Source: Myxococcales bacterium (GTDB lineage: Bacteria; Myxococcota; UBA727; VGSZ01). Taken from it: a DNA stretch of 64,000 bases. Both the position numbers and the translations under genes were made by a program. The stretch is taken from positions 62,001-126,000 of the forward strand of contig JAHFED010000006.1 in NCBI GenBank assembly GCA_023248635.1. The letters are read 5' to 3'. The notes below the pieces were generated by a model. That model was not told the origin of the DNA and searched no databases. It saw only the letters and a program-made list of their open reading frames with translations. Below, piece by piece: positions 11,870 to 20,788 of the stretch; position 1 is the stretch's first letter, and the number at the start of each line of letters is the position of its first letter.

Positions 11870-13342
11870 TCAGATGTTGGGCGAGGGTCCTCCCGGTGCG
11901 CGCAGCCGTGGGTCGTCGATGGAATTCACCACCGCCACCAGATTGCCCAGCTTCAAAGCCTGATACAAAAGGAGCACGTCTTCGTTGTAGTGACGCATGC
12001 AGCCATGGGATACGTCCTTGCCCATGTCTTTATAGTTGAACGTTCCGTGCATTTCTTCGCCCGACTGCGACGGATTGCTCACCCATGACAAGTCGACCAA
12101 TCTCTTGCCAAAGGAGTTGTCATTTCCCCATAGTCGTTGACTGGCCTTCTTACATCCTTGCTCGTCGAGAAACCCGGTGACCTTCTTGAGACCATCGTGG
12201 GTGGCGGTGCCCTGCGCGCCGACGGCGTTGGAGAAGATGCCGGCCACCTGGCCTTGGGCATCGAAGAGAAAGGTGCGGTGCTGGTCTTTGACGACGACGA
12301 CGCGGAGCTGCTGGGCGCCGTTCCAGAAGGGGGCCGGGGCGTGGCCGGGCTGCCCGAGCGAAGCGGAGGTGGTGCCAGCAGCCGGAGCAAGGGCATCAAG
12401 GGCGAGCAGGGTGGCCTGGTCGACGACGCCGGTGACGCGCACCTGCGGAAAGGTGGCGCGGGCGTGGGCCTGAAAGTTCTTCAAGCAGGTGTCGCATTGC
12501 CCACCCCAGGCACCGTCGATGCCGCCGACAAGCACGCCGCCGCCGCCGGTGTAGGGACGCATGGAGAAGCCCATGTCGAGCAGGGCCTGCTGCACCTTCA
12601 TCACATGGGGTCCATGGGCCCCGCTGCCGATGGTGGCATTGCCAGCCCTGACATCGTCGAGGACGGCGTCGCCGGCGAAGCGTGGGTGTACCCCCGTCGA
12701 AGGTGGCGTCGGCGGCGCGGGCGGCGTCGGGCGGGTGGCGGCCAGGGCGGCGTCGAGGGCGCGTGCGGTGGCCTCGTCGACGAGGCCGTTGCTGGGGAGG
12801 TTGTTCGCGGTCTGAAAGGCCTTGATCGCAGTCTCTGTGCCGGGCCCAAAGATGCTGCGGTTTTTTCCGCCCTGCCCGAGGTTGACGCTGCAGGCGATGC
12901 CCGTGGCGGCGGCGACGACGTTGAGGGCGTCTTGCACGAGTCCGGTGCCCACGGTCTTTGCACCATCGACGCGCTTCAGCACGACGGGAGGCGTACCGCC
13001 GGCGAAGACGGCCGCGAGCTCAGGGGTCTGGGCGAGGGATCGGGCGCCGAGGGGCTGATCGCTGCCGGTCATCTGCCGCAGCAAGGTCGACAACGTCGAA
13101 TAGGCCTGCCCCGCTGGCGACGTCGTGTCGAATCCCGTTTGGGCTGTGGCGCTGGGCTCGAGCGCGAGGAGTTGTCGGTAGAGTCCCTCGAGCTCGGCCG
13201 CTCCAGCGACCATCCCATCGCCGTTGGTGTCGAGGGGCGCTTGGGCCAAGGGCGTCAACGTCGGCGTCGCCTGCAGCTTTTGCACGTCGACGGCCTGGAA
13301 CTGGTGGCGGGTCAAAAAGTCCTGGAGCTTCACGCGCGTCAT
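11870..13342 (-). CDS. L,D-transpeptidase with two peptidoglycan-binding-like domains
   Basis: A YkuD-family enzyme of 490 residues that would make 3-3 cross-links or attach proteins to peptidoglycan. The catalytic motif SHGCMRH lies at about residues 445-451 with Cys448, preceded by MHGTFNYK. Two PG_binding_1-like segments precede it: IFGPGTETAIKAFQTANNL and a second around GPHVMKVQQALLDMGF. Near the N-terminus DTNGDGMVAG looks like an EF-hand loop. There is no signal peptide at the predicted start (MTRVKLQDFLTRHQF), which is odd for a periplasmic enzyme. It may use another export route, act on released wall, or have a misassigned start. A local stretch (12005-12130) is AT-richer than its surroundings. 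Confidence 0.85.
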   Translation of the reverse strand: MTRVKLQDFLTRHQFQAVDVQKLQATPTLTPLAQAPLDTNGDGMVAGAAELEGLYRQLLALEPSATAQTGFDTTSPAGQAYSTLSTLLRQMTGSDQPLGARSLAQTPELAAVFAGGTPPVVLKRVDGAKTVGTGLVQDALNVVAAATGIACSVNLGQGGKNRSIFGPGTETAIKAFQTANNLPSNGLVDEATARALDAALAATRPTPPAPPTPPSTGVHPRFAGDAVLDDVRAGNATIGSGAHGPHVMKVQQALLDMGFSMRPYTGGGGVLVGGIDGAWGGQCDTCLKNFQAHARATFPQVRVTGVVDQATLLALDALAPAAGTTSASLGQPGHAPAPFWNGAQQLRVVVVKDQHRTFLFDAQGQVAGIFSNAVGAQGTATHDGLKKVTGFLDEQGCKKASQRLWGNDNSFGKRLVDLSWVSNPSQSGEEMHGTFNYKDMGKDVSHGCMRHYNEDVLLLYQALKLGNLVAVVNSIDDPRLRAPGGPSPNI

Positions 13343-13553
13343 GGCGCCAGGCTAGCGCTGGAGCAAAGGCGAGCGGTACCGCCGGGCCAGCACGGACCAG
13401 CTGGGGCGCCCTTGCAGCGACGCTGACGAAGACGACGCTGGCACCGCTTCCGACGGCGGCGTCGCCTCACGCCCCCAAGCGCGTCGACGTCGAAACGGCG
13501 GCACCGGGTTTGCTGACGTGTAGGTGCGGCTCCGCGCCCAGAAAGGACAAACC

Positions 13554-14021
13554 ATGTCCCCCCCGGATCGACCTCGCCAGCTCTTGGACGCCCTGCAGAA
13601 TCTGGAGACCGCTCGTGACGACGCCCGCGCGGCTTTGATTGCGCAGATCATCGATGAGCTGGGGGCATCCAGCGCCGAAGCCTGGGTGTGCATTCAATCC
13701 CTCAGCGAAGGCGCCGGGCTCGACGACGGCGATGAGCTGTTCACCGTTTGCCGCCTCCTGGAGGGCATCTTGGCTGCGCGGGCCGATCGACCCGGCGCCT
13801 CGGCCTGCATGACCCTGGCGCAGGCCGCAAGCCGCGACGGCGCGGCGGCGGAACCCATCGACGAAGAGCGCCTCGAAGCCTGCATTCGCGCGCTCGGCGA
13901 GATCCTCCTCGAAGAGTTTCCCGATGCCGGCCACGCCGTGCTGGTGGCGGCATGGGATGGAAGCTGGGAAGAGGAAGACACCGAAGAAGCCAACCCTCCG
14001 TCGGCGCCGCTGGATTCCTGA
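13554..14021 (+). CDS. Unknown acidic cytoplasmic protein
   Basis: A 155-residue soluble, mostly helical and acidic protein that I do not recognise. No signal peptide or membrane segment. The core is LLDALQNLETARDDARAAL followed by two helical blocks and an acidic tail (EEEDTEEANPP). The ATG at 13554 has GAAAGGA just upstream, preferred over an in-frame ATG 30 bases earlier. It is flanked downstream, three bases after the stop, by a dispersed hairpin element, which may act as its transcription end. Confidence 0.6.
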   Translation: MSPPDRPRQLLDALQNLETARDDARAALIAQIIDELGASSAEAWVCIQSLSEGAGLDDGDELFTVCRLLEGILAARADRPGASACMTLAQAASRDGAAAEPIDEERLEACIRALGEILLEEFPDAGHAVLVAAWDGSWEEEDTEEANPPSAPLDS

Positions 14022-14024
14022 GCC

Positions 14025-14112
14025 TAACAGGGTGCGGAAAAACTCCGTTTTTCGCACCCTGCTGTACTTCCGGAGGGTCTGCCTCAAAACTTCGTTTTTC
14101 AGCAGCCTGCTC
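14025..14112. repeat. Dispersed hairpin element, copy A
   Basis: The left part (14028-14061) is a long stem: CAGGGTGCG, A-run, loop, T-run, CGCACCCTG. The right part carries AAAACTTCG and TTTTTCAGCAGCCTGCT, which is an imperfect inverted copy of the left end. Nearly the same sequence recurs at 21498-21646, where about 60 bases with another hairpin lie in the middle, so copy A looks like a deletion form. It starts three bases after a stop codon. The structure suggests a MITE/REP-like element or a double terminator. Confidence 0.75.
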
Positions 14113-14493
14113 ACCCAGCGCGATCCTGGCGAGTCGAGGGCGAGGCGCGACGAGGGCGCCTCGCTGGCCCATCTAAGCCGGGAGCAACGCCACCATCGAC
14201 GGCCGCTTTCCATCGACGGCGTCGACGGCATCTTGCGCCGTTGTGAATCCATATTTATTCACATTAATCGGCGATATTTATGCTTTGTTTCTTTCATTCG
14301 ATCTGGTCCGCAGCGCGCAGAATCGGCGTGGCCGGATCGCACCACGTGGGGCGATGATGCGGGCCTTCTGCCGACGACGACAGCGCTGACTGCAGCTCAG
14401 AGCCAGCAGAGGTCGGCATGGACGCTGCACAAATATAATTCGGCCACGAATCGATGGCGCATGATGCGTCATCATTGGATATCGGAGGATCGT
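14113..14493 (+). other. Intergenic region, AT-richer, with promoter-like boxes
   Basis: No protein-like frame is convincing here. The stretch 14240-14300 is unusually AT-rich for this genome (around TATTTATTCACATTAAT), and AAATATAATTC at 14431-14441 contains a TATAAT box. No good -35 is visible at the expected distance. The region most likely carries the promoter and leader of the outer-membrane protein gene that begins at 14494. Confidence 0.4.
14434..14439 (+). promoter_or_regulatory. Candidate -10 box (TATAAT)
   Basis: A perfect TATAAT sits 54 bases before the ATG of the outer-membrane protein gene in an otherwise GC-rich genome. The expected -35 position reads GGTCGG, a poor match, so an activator or another sigma factor would be needed. 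Confidence 0.3.
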
Positions 14494-15531
14494 ATGTCAA
14501 CGAATGCCATCATGAGATTTACAGCGCCGTTCTTCGTCTCGATGCTAGTGCCGCTGGGCGCTCTCGCCGAGGAGGGCGCGGCGGCGAAGTCTGACCATGA
14601 GCTCACCGCAGCTCAGCAAGAGTGCGTGACGAATTGCGTAAGCGACGCGGGCTCGACAGCAGCGATGAAGCCCGCCGTCAAGAGCAAGAAGGTCAAGAAG
14701 ACGATGGCGTCGGCAACACCGGCGGCGACAGCGCCCGTGGCCCCAGATCAAGCCACCATCGACAGCATCCGGGCCCAAGAGCGCGCCCGCGCTGCCGAGG
14801 AGTTCAGCGCTGGTCAGGAGCAGATGATGCAAATGCACCAGGCCGAGCTTGAGCGCGCGCGAACGGACGAGCGCGCCCGTGTCGAGAGCGAATCCCAACA
14901 AAAGCTCGCCAACGAGCGCCTGCGCTATGAGGAGGCCCTTGCTGCTGAGCGTGCGAAGAAGAACGAGAAAATCCAAGACGCGCTCATCACACCGGCGGGC
15001 GTCTACGGCATCCTCAGTGGCGGCGTCAGCAACTTCACCCAGACCACGGCGGAGAACGTCACCGAGGTCGGCGGCTACTGGGACGCCCGCGTCGGTGTCG
15101 GCACCCGTTCAATCCTCGGCGCTGAGGTCGCCTACGTGGGATCGGCGCGCGACATCGTTGCCTCTGGGCTCGCCTCGGATGCCTTCTTGATCAGCAATGG
15201 GCTCGAGGGCGTCGCTCGTCTCAACGTCCCCATCACTCCTGCGGACACCACGGTGCTCATCGAGCCCTACACCTTCGCCGGCTTGGGCTGGAACCGCTTC
15301 CACATCAGCAGCGACAGCCCGAACACGTCGAGCTTCCAAGACGTCGACAATGTGCTGAGCGTCCCCTTGGGCGTCGGCTTCTCCGTGGGCTTCAGTGGCG
15401 TCACCCTCGACGCCCGCGCCACCTACCGCCAGGCCGTGGGCTCGGACCTGCTGGCCAGCTCGGACAGCAGCTTCGACGACACAGCACTCAACTCGTGGGG
15501 CTTGGGGGCCGGCATCGGCTTCGAGTTCTGA
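14494..15531 (+). CDS. Outer-membrane beta-barrel protein with coiled-coil periplasmic region
   Basis: A 345-residue exported protein. The signal peptide ends near LGALAEE. It is followed by a Lys/Ala/Pro-rich stretch and a charged, Glu/Arg-rich helical region (residues about 95-165, RAQERARAAEEF... and RTDERARVESESQQKL) that looks like a coiled coil. The C-terminal 175 residues alternate hydrophobic and polar residues, are glycine-rich and end in GAGIGFEF with a terminal Phe, typical of an outer-membrane beta-barrel. GGAGG lies eight bases before the ATG, though the frame is open far upstream. It may link the outer membrane to peptidoglycan; that role is inferred. Confidence 0.75.
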   Translation: MSTNAIMRFTAPFFVSMLVPLGALAEEGAAAKSDHELTAAQQECVTNCVSDAGSTAAMKPAVKSKKVKKTMASATPAATAPVAPDQATIDSIRAQERARAAEEFSAGQEQMMQMHQAELERARTDERARVESESQQKLANERLRYEEALAAERAKKNEKIQDALITPAGVYGILSGGVSNFTQTTAENVTEVGGYWDARVGVGTRSILGAEVAYVGSARDIVASGLASDAFLISNGLEGVARLNVPITPADTTVLIEPYTFAGLGWNRFHISSDSPNTSSFQDVDNVLSVPLGVGFSVGFSGVTLDARATYRQAVGSDLLASSDSSFDDTALNSWGLGAGIGFEF

Positions 15532-15553
15532 AGACCAATCCCCGACAACGACG

Positions 15554-15582
15554 ACGGCCGGAATCTCCGGCCGTTTTCGTTT
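15554..15582 (+). terminator. Rho-independent terminator
   Basis: ACGGCCGGA, three-base loop, TCCGGCCGT, then TTTCGTTT. A nine-pair stem 22 bases after the stop of the barrel protein gene, with a U-rich tail in the + direction. Confidence 0.8.
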
Positions 15583-15616
15583 GCGTCCTCGCTGGCTCGA
15601 GGTCTTGGCAGCTCGA

Positions 15617-16123
15617 TCACGGCGCGAGGGGTGAACAGGTGCCCCAAAGAGCAGCCAAGCTGTCGACGTCGAAGCGGTTGGGCTCGGTCTTCAGGTTCCC
15701 GTCGTTCATCACGCTGGAGTCGTGGGCGATGTCGATGTGCACGAGTCCAAAGGCATGGCCCAGCTCGTGAGCCACGGTGACCGCGCGGGCGTGCGCGCTG
15801 TCGATCTCTTTGTTCACATACACGACGCCCTCGACATCATTGTAGAAGCCGTGGAACGCCGCCGCCGCCTTCTCATAGCGCACGGGGATCTGCGGCCGGC
15901 CGTCGACGTCGCCGTCTTTGACTTCGAGGGCGGCGCTGGCGGTCTGGTTCCACATGGCGATGCCGTCGAAGACGCTCTGCCGTTGCGGCTCACTCAAACC
16001 GTCGGCGTCGATCACCAAGGGCGCGCAAGGATCGAAAACGGTTTCGATGGTGTTGTCCTGGGGAGCGCAGGCGATGGCGACCAAGGCCGAGAGCGGGGCG
16101 AGAGCAAACAACGAAGGCTTCAC
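15617..16123 (-). CDS. Matrixin-like zinc metalloprotease lipoprotein
   Basis: A 168-residue secreted metzincin. The zinc-binding motif HELGHAFGLVH lies at residues 119-129, and the Met-turn Met at about residue 139 (SSVMNDG). The signal peptide ends at the lipobox VAIAC. GTG at 16123 is chosen because AGAGAGG precedes it by five bases and it puts the signal sequence at the N-terminus; an upstream ATG would add an unrelated 30-residue basic leader. No propeptide cysteine switch is visible. It starts 26 bases after the stop of a CAP-domain lipoprotein gene on the same strand, so both are probably one transcript. Substrate unknown. Confidence 0.85.
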   Translation of the reverse strand: MKPSLFALAPLSALVAIACAPQDNTIETVFDPCAPLVIDADGLSEPQRQSVFDGIAMWNQTASAALEVKDGDVDGRPQIPVRYEKAAAAFHGFYNDVEGVVYVNKEIDSAHARAVTVAHELGHAFGLVHIDIAHDSSVMNDGNLKTEPNRFDVDSLAALWGTCSPLAP

Positions 16124-16149
16124 AAAAACCTCTCTGGGGTCGTCAGCGA

Positions 16150-16914
16150 TCACTCGACGCTGGCGATGGTGACGGAGGGCAGGTCGAAGCGTTCCGCCAT
16201 CTCGACGACGCACATGACCCCGTAGCGGAGGTGGGGACCGCAGGCGACGCCAGCGACGACGTAAACGGGATCGAGGAGCGCGCGGCGGTGGCCCCGATCG
16301 GCGATGCCGTCGTCAATTAGCAGGTCGACGACGATGTCTTGGGCTTGGTCCCAGCCGTAGTCGATGACTTCGGCCGAACGCCCGCGGGACCGACCGTGAC
16401 GCGAGATCCGCTGCAGGCTGTTGCTGCCGTCGGCGCCGCGGTGGCCGATGGTCCGCGTCGCCCCCTGGGCCAGCACATGGTCTTCGGCGGCCCACGCCAG
16501 CGCCTCCATGGATCGCAGGTGAGAGAGGGGACCGGTTCGGGCCAACACGCCCAGCGCCTCAGTCAAGGCGGCCTCGCCTTCGGTGGTGTGGATGGCTTTG
16601 TCTTGGCCCGGAACGAGCAGAATGTTGTCGCGGTAGGCGCCCTGCCAAAGTCGGAGGGTGTCGACGTAGGCGGCCGGGTTGTCGCGCAGGCGGTTGACCT
16701 CGGCCAGGACGCTGCGCTCGAGAGCACTCGGGGCGTGGCGGGCGGGCGAGGAGGGCGACGTGGTGTAAGGACTGAGCAGGGTGCCGAGCGCTCTGCTGCC
16801 CGTTTCACCGCTGTCGGGCGCGGCAAGTTGTTCACTGCTGTGAGCGATGGGGGGTTGAACGCAGCCCAGCAGGAGGAGAAGGCCCGAAGAAGCCCACAGC
16901 ACAGGTTGGTGCAT
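16150..16914 (-). CDS. CAP (SCP/PR-1) domain lipoprotein
   Basis: A 254-residue secreted protein. The signal peptide ends in the lipobox LLLLGC. After a Ser/Pro-rich linker comes a CAP domain: LAEVNRLRDNPAAYVD at the start, MEALAWAAEDHVLAQG, then GHRGADGSNSLQRI and HRRALLDP, with the two histidines expected in the CAP cleft. It matches the bacterial CAP family (YkwD-type), whose biochemical role is mostly unknown. The ATG at 16914 has AAGGAACG just upstream. It is first of a two-gene run with the matrixin-like protease. The region upstream holds a palindromic direct repeat shared with the divergent kinase gene. Confidence 0.85.
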   Translation of the reverse strand: MHQPVLWASSGLLLLLGCVQPPIAHSSEQLAAPDSGETGSRALGTLLSPYTTSPSSPARHAPSALERSVLAEVNRLRDNPAAYVDTLRLWQGAYRDNILLVPGQDKAIHTTEGEAALTEALGVLARTGPLSHLRSMEALAWAAEDHVLAQGATRTIGHRGADGSNSLQRISRHGRSRGRSAEVIDYGWDQAQDIVVDLLIDDGIADRGHRRALLDPVYVVAGVACGPHLRYGVMCVVEMAERFDLPSVTIASVE

Positions 16915-17050
16915 TCGTTCCTTGCGTTCACCGGCCGTCGACGACGTCGACGCGGCGATCTTCACGACATCTGGACCGATGATGACGGCCTCAACCGCCC
17001 AGCGCAAATCGCCCTGTGCGGCATAGAAACGCCCGGCGCGATCTGCACAA

Positions 17051-17165
17051 TTCATCGCCGCCAGGCGATGAACCTGTAGACAATTCACCGACACGCGAAG
17101 CGCTGTCGGTGAATTCACCGCCGTGTAGACAATTCACCGACACGCGAAGCGCTGTCGGCGAATTC
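17051..17165. repeat. Duplicated 42-bp palindromic unit upstream of a kinase gene
   Basis: Two nearly identical 42-base units occur at 17075-17116 and 17124-17165, differing at one base (GGTGAATTC versus GGCGAATTC). Each is an inverted repeat: ATTCACCGACA, then a short spacer, then TGTCGGTGAAT. A related shorter hairpin (TTCATCGCC/GGCGATGAA) lies immediately before, at 17051-17072. The array sits between the CAP gene (-) and the kinase gene (+), 35 bases before the kinase start. It could be an operator pair or a repeat-element remnant. Confidence 0.8.
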
Positions 17166-17200
17166 GATCGGTGCGAGCCCCAGGCAGCTAGCCTCGGTCC

Positions 17201-19021
17201 GTGGCTTTCCCTCGTCGCTACGGCCGGTACATCTTGGAAGATCGTCTGGCGATGGGCGGCATGGCCGAGATCTTCCGCGCCCGCACCGCGACCATCGGCT
17301 TTGAAAAACGCGTGTGCATCAAACGCGTGCTCCCGCACTACCTGGAAGACGACGACTTCGTGACCATGTTCCGCGACGAAGCCCGCACCGCCGCCAAATT
17401 GCAGCACGCCAATGTGGTTCAGGTCTTCGACTTCGGCGAGGTCGACGACGAAGGCGCGGTCTCTTTGTTCTTGGCCATGGAGTTGATCGAGGGCTGCGAT
17501 CTGCGCCGGGCCATCGATGCCAGTCGCAAGAAGAAGATCCCGTTCGAGCTGGGCGAGGTGGTGCAGATCGGTATCGACGTCTGCCGCGGTTTGCACCACG
17601 CCCACTCGTTGCAAGAGAACGGGAAGGCCCTCGGCGTCGTTCACCGAGACATCTCGCCCCACAACATCCTCTTGTCGCGCAACGGCGAGGTGAAGGTCGC
17701 CGACTTCGGCATCGCCAAGGCCGCTGAGCGCGCGACGCACACGTCGACAGGCATCGTGAAGGGCAAGGTCGCCTACATGAGCCCGGAGCAGGCCGAGGGC
17801 AAGGCCTTCGACCACCGACTCGACCAATGGGCCACCGGCGTCGTCCTGTGGGAGCTGCTGTGCGGCGAGCGCCTCTTCCACGGCGAAAACGACGTGACGA
17901 TCTTGCGCAAGGTCTTGAACGTCGATGTGCCGCCGCCGTCGTCGCTGCGTGTGGATCTGCCCTTGGCGCTCGAGGAGATCGTGCTGCGGGCCCTGCAAGC
18001 AGACCCTGCCGATCGCTTCGCCGACATGCGGCACATGGAGCTCGCGCTCTCGCGCTTTCTCCATTCGGGTCTGGTCGACCCAACGTCGGCAGAGGTGCGC
18101 AACGTCTTCACCCGCATCGTCGACGTCGACGGCGAATCCGCGGCCCGCCGCACCAATGTGATCCCCGCCCCCTCGTTGGGGCTCGACCCTCCGGTCACCG
18201 AGCGTTTGGAAGACATCGCCAAGATCACGTCCTCGACCCAGGACGATCCCGAGCTGACGTCGTCGTCGGAGGGTTCGGCGGTCTTCAGCACCAGCGCCAA
18301 GCATCGGCGGGCACCTGCCCCCGCGCCGCTGGGCAACGACGACGACGCGGCCGCCGCCTTCGCCCAGCGTCCCACCTCGTCGCAGCCCAGGTCTGCTGAG
18401 GCCTTGCTCGATGAAGTGACGAGGGTGCGAGACCAGGACGAGAGCGCGGTGCGTCCGGCCGACGACGACGGCACCCCGGCCACCCGGACCCTGGTCCCCG
18501 TTTCGCAAAAGAACCCGCTGGCGCTGTCGCCGTCGTCGCCCCTGCCTTCCCCCCCAGCATCGAGGGTTCCGCTTCTGGCCGCCGCCGGCATCTTGGCCAC
18601 TGGTGCCGTCGTCGCTTTCGTCATCGCCTTCGGCACCAGCCAGCCAGCGCCCGTCGAAGCCGTGGCCGCAGTCGCGCCTCTCAAAGCTCTCGTCGCCCGG
18701 CCCTTTGCGGTGCCCGATCCCCCCGCCCCGCCGGCCGTCGAGGTCCCGGAGAAGGTGAGCGATGCAGGGCCGGGATCCAAGGCGAGCGAGACCGAGGTGG
18801 CCGAGAGGCCCAAAGCACCCGGCACGGTCTTCGTCGACGTTCCCAACAGTTGGGCCCGGGTGTTTCTCGGCAAGAAGCCCCTGGGCGAAACGCCGGTGAC
18901 GCTCACCTTGCCGGCCGGCCGCTACAACATCACGCTGGAAAACGACGACGGCAGCAAACGCAAGACCGTGCCGGTCGTGGTGGGCTCGGGCACGAAGTCG
19001 CAGATCCGCACGACCTTCTGA
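17201..19021 (+). CDS. Membrane-anchored Ser/Thr protein kinase with C-terminal PEGA domain
   Basis: A 606-residue Hanks-type kinase. Kinase domain at residues about 8-275: glycine loop LAMGGMAEIF, Lys41 (VCIKRV), catalytic HRD at 148-150 (VHRDISPHN), ADFGIAK with DFG at 168-170, and MSPEQAEG. A long Pro/Ser/Thr-rich linker follows, with a membrane segment (LLAAAGILATGAVVAFVIAFG, about residues 448-468). The extracytoplasmic C-terminus is a PEGA domain (VFVDVPNSWARVFLGKKPLGETPVTLTLPAG). The start is GTG. It converges with another kinase gene. Its substrate and input are unknown, but the PEGA end suggests sensing at the envelope. Confidence 0.95.
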   Translation: MAFPRRYGRYILEDRLAMGGMAEIFRARTATIGFEKRVCIKRVLPHYLEDDDFVTMFRDEARTAAKLQHANVVQVFDFGEVDDEGAVSLFLAMELIEGCDLRRAIDASRKKKIPFELGEVVQIGIDVCRGLHHAHSLQENGKALGVVHRDISPHNILLSRNGEVKVADFGIAKAAERATHTSTGIVKGKVAYMSPEQAEGKAFDHRLDQWATGVVLWELLCGERLFHGENDVTILRKVLNVDVPPPSSLRVDLPLALEEIVLRALQADPADRFADMRHMELALSRFLHSGLVDPTSAEVRNVFTRIVDVDGESAARRTNVIPAPSLGLDPPVTERLEDIAKITSSTQDDPELTSSSEGSAVFSTSAKHRRAPAPAPLGNDDDAAAAFAQRPTSSQPRSAEALLDEVTRVRDQDESAVRPADDDGTPATRTLVPVSQKNPLALSPSSPLPSPPASRVPLLAAAGILATGAVVAFVIAFGTSQPAPVEAVAAVAPLKALVARPFAVPDPPAPPAVEVPEKVSDAGPGSKASETEVAERPKAPGTVFVDVPNSWARVFLGKKPLGETPVTLTLPAGRYNITLENDDGSKRKTVPVVVGSGTKSQIRTTF

Positions 19022-19075
19022 TCGCTCGTTGGTCTCTTGGATGAGCGGGCGCCAACGCCCTCAAGGCCCGCAAGA

Positions 19076-20788
19076 TCAGTCGTCGTCGTCACGGATGCTG
19101 CGCAGCGCCGCCGCAATCGGCAGCACCCGCGTCGGTTTGGCCTCCTCCGAAGCAGGAGCCTGAGATCGCGACTGGTTCACCGGCTGAATGTTGACCCGGG
19201 GGCCCGTCGGCGCGCGGGGCGGAGGCGCGGGCTCGTCGTCGTCGTCGAGCAGCGCTGGTGGAGCCTCGGATGCCTCCGACGACGACGTCCACGCGGGCAT
19301 CTGCAGCGTGCTGGCCCCCTCGGGCAGGACGTCGCCGTTGGCGGCCACGCGCGCAGCCATGCGGTTGACGGGAGTCGGGTTGACCGAGGGCAACACCACG
19401 GTGGGAGCAGGGGGCCCGTCGGCGGAGGGAGGGCGAAGGTCAACGGCGGGCAGCACCAGCGTCGGACCCGGATCGGCGGGTACCCCGCTGGGGGGGCGGA
19501 CGTCGACGGCGGCCTGTGCGCCGCTGGGGGATCCAGCGGGAGGGAGGTCGAGGGCGGGCTGGGCGCCGGTGGGAGATCGCGCGGGAGGGCGGAGGTCGAC
19601 GGCGGGCAACACCAACGTCGGGCCTGGTGCGGTGGGGGCCAGCGTCGGTCGCGCCAGCGGGACGACGTCGACTGCAGCCATCTGCAGGGTCGCCGCCATC
19701 CCGTATTCGGTGTCACCAATCACGACCTTGGGCGCAGGCGCCGGAGCTGGCGTCGAAGCGCTCGTCGGCGCAGGAGCAACGGCCGGCTCCGGCTCCAGGG
19801 GCAAGGGCACAGGCGGCGACGGCGCGGTGGGCGGGGCGGTCAGGGGATCAGACAGCCGCGGAGCGACGCCGGCGCCGTCGGAAAAAGCGGAAGGGTCGGC
19901 GTCGGAGGACTCCTGCGCGAAGGGCACCAACATGGCGACCATGCGCTGACCCCCGTTGCCCAGCTTGGCCTCGAGGCTGGCGAACATGCGCGCCGCCGCA
20001 CGGGCGTTGCGCATGCGGTTGTTCTTGTCGGCGACGAGGGCGAAGAGGGCATCCTGCAGGCCGGCGTAGAGCCGCTCACCGGGTCGCAGTGTCCGGTAGC
20101 TGCCGTTGGTCAGGGCGCGGAAGATGTCGACGGGCTCGCCGGCCACCATCTGCCGGCCCAGCGCAGCCTCAAAAAGACAGACCCCCAGCGACCACAGGTC
20201 CGTCGCCGGCGAGTAGGTGTCGCCGAGCAAGAGCTCGGGGGCGATGTAGCGCAGCGTGCCTTTGATCATCCCCGCTTGGGTCTTCTCGCTTTGGTTCTCG
20301 GCGCTGCGGGCGATGCCCAGATCGATGAGCTTGGGCGCGCCGTCTTTGCAGATGAGCACGTTCGACGCCGTTACATCGCGGTGGAGCATGCCCAGCGGCC
20401 GGCCGTCGTCGTCGGTGGCCTCGTGGATGGCGCACAGGGCCTCGCTGATCGTGCGACCCAGGAAGGCCACGGCAGCGGCCGGCAGCGGGTTGCGAAACTT
20501 GTCACGGGTGCGCAGGTCGCGAAGCGCGCAGCCGTCGATGAACTCGATGACCAGCACCGGCCGGCCGGCGTCGACGAAGTAATCGAGGGTCGACACCACA
20601 TTTGGATGGTGCACGCGTCGCCCGGCCTGGGCTTCGTCGTGCAAGCGCGTGGTCATCGAGTCGTCGGTCTCGAGCGGGATCTTCAGGACGACCTGGTCAC
20701 CGTTGGGAGCGACGGCGAGCCACGCCGACGCCATGCCGCCTTCGCCGAGCTGCTTGAGCACGCGGTAGGAACCCAAATGAGACGACAT
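19076..20788 (-). CDS. Soluble Ser/Thr protein kinase with repeat-rich tail
   Basis: A 570-residue Hanks-type kinase. Glycine loop LGEGGMASAW, Lys36 (VVLKIP), HRD at 136-138 (LHRDVTASN), and DLG at 156-158 in place of the usual DFG. The activation segment GTLRYIAPELL and DLWSLGVCLFEAALG follow. From about residue 335 the protein is Pro/Ala/Thr-rich, with an imperfect repeat unit (GPTLVLPAVDLRPP occurs twice, with shorter variants). No membrane segment. The ATG at 20788 starts directly at the kinase domain; a 25-residue upstream leader in frame lacks support. DLG kinases are often active, so loss of function is not implied. Confidence 0.93.
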   Translation of the reverse strand: MSSHLGSYRVLKQLGEGGMASAWLAVAPNGDQVVLKIPLETDDSMTTRLHDEAQAGRRVHHPNVVSTLDYFVDAGRPVLVIEFIDGCALRDLRTRDKFRNPLPAAAVAFLGRTISEALCAIHEATDDDGRPLGMLHRDVTASNVLICKDGAPKLIDLGIARSAENQSEKTQAGMIKGTLRYIAPELLLGDTYSPATDLWSLGVCLFEAALGRQMVAGEPVDIFRALTNGSYRTLRPGERLYAGLQDALFALVADKNNRMRNARAAARMFASLEAKLGNGGQRMVAMLVPFAQESSDADPSAFSDGAGVAPRLSDPLTAPPTAPSPPVPLPLEPEPAVAPAPTSASTPAPAPAPKVVIGDTEYGMAATLQMAAVDVVPLARPTLAPTAPGPTLVLPAVDLRPPARSPTGAQPALDLPPAGSPSGAQAAVDVRPPSGVPADPGPTLVLPAVDLRPPSADGPPAPTVVLPSVNPTPVNRMAARVAANGDVLPEGASTLQMPAWTSSSEASEAPPALLDDDDEPAPPPRAPTGPRVNIQPVNQSRSQAPASEEAKPTRVLPIAAALRSIRDDDD

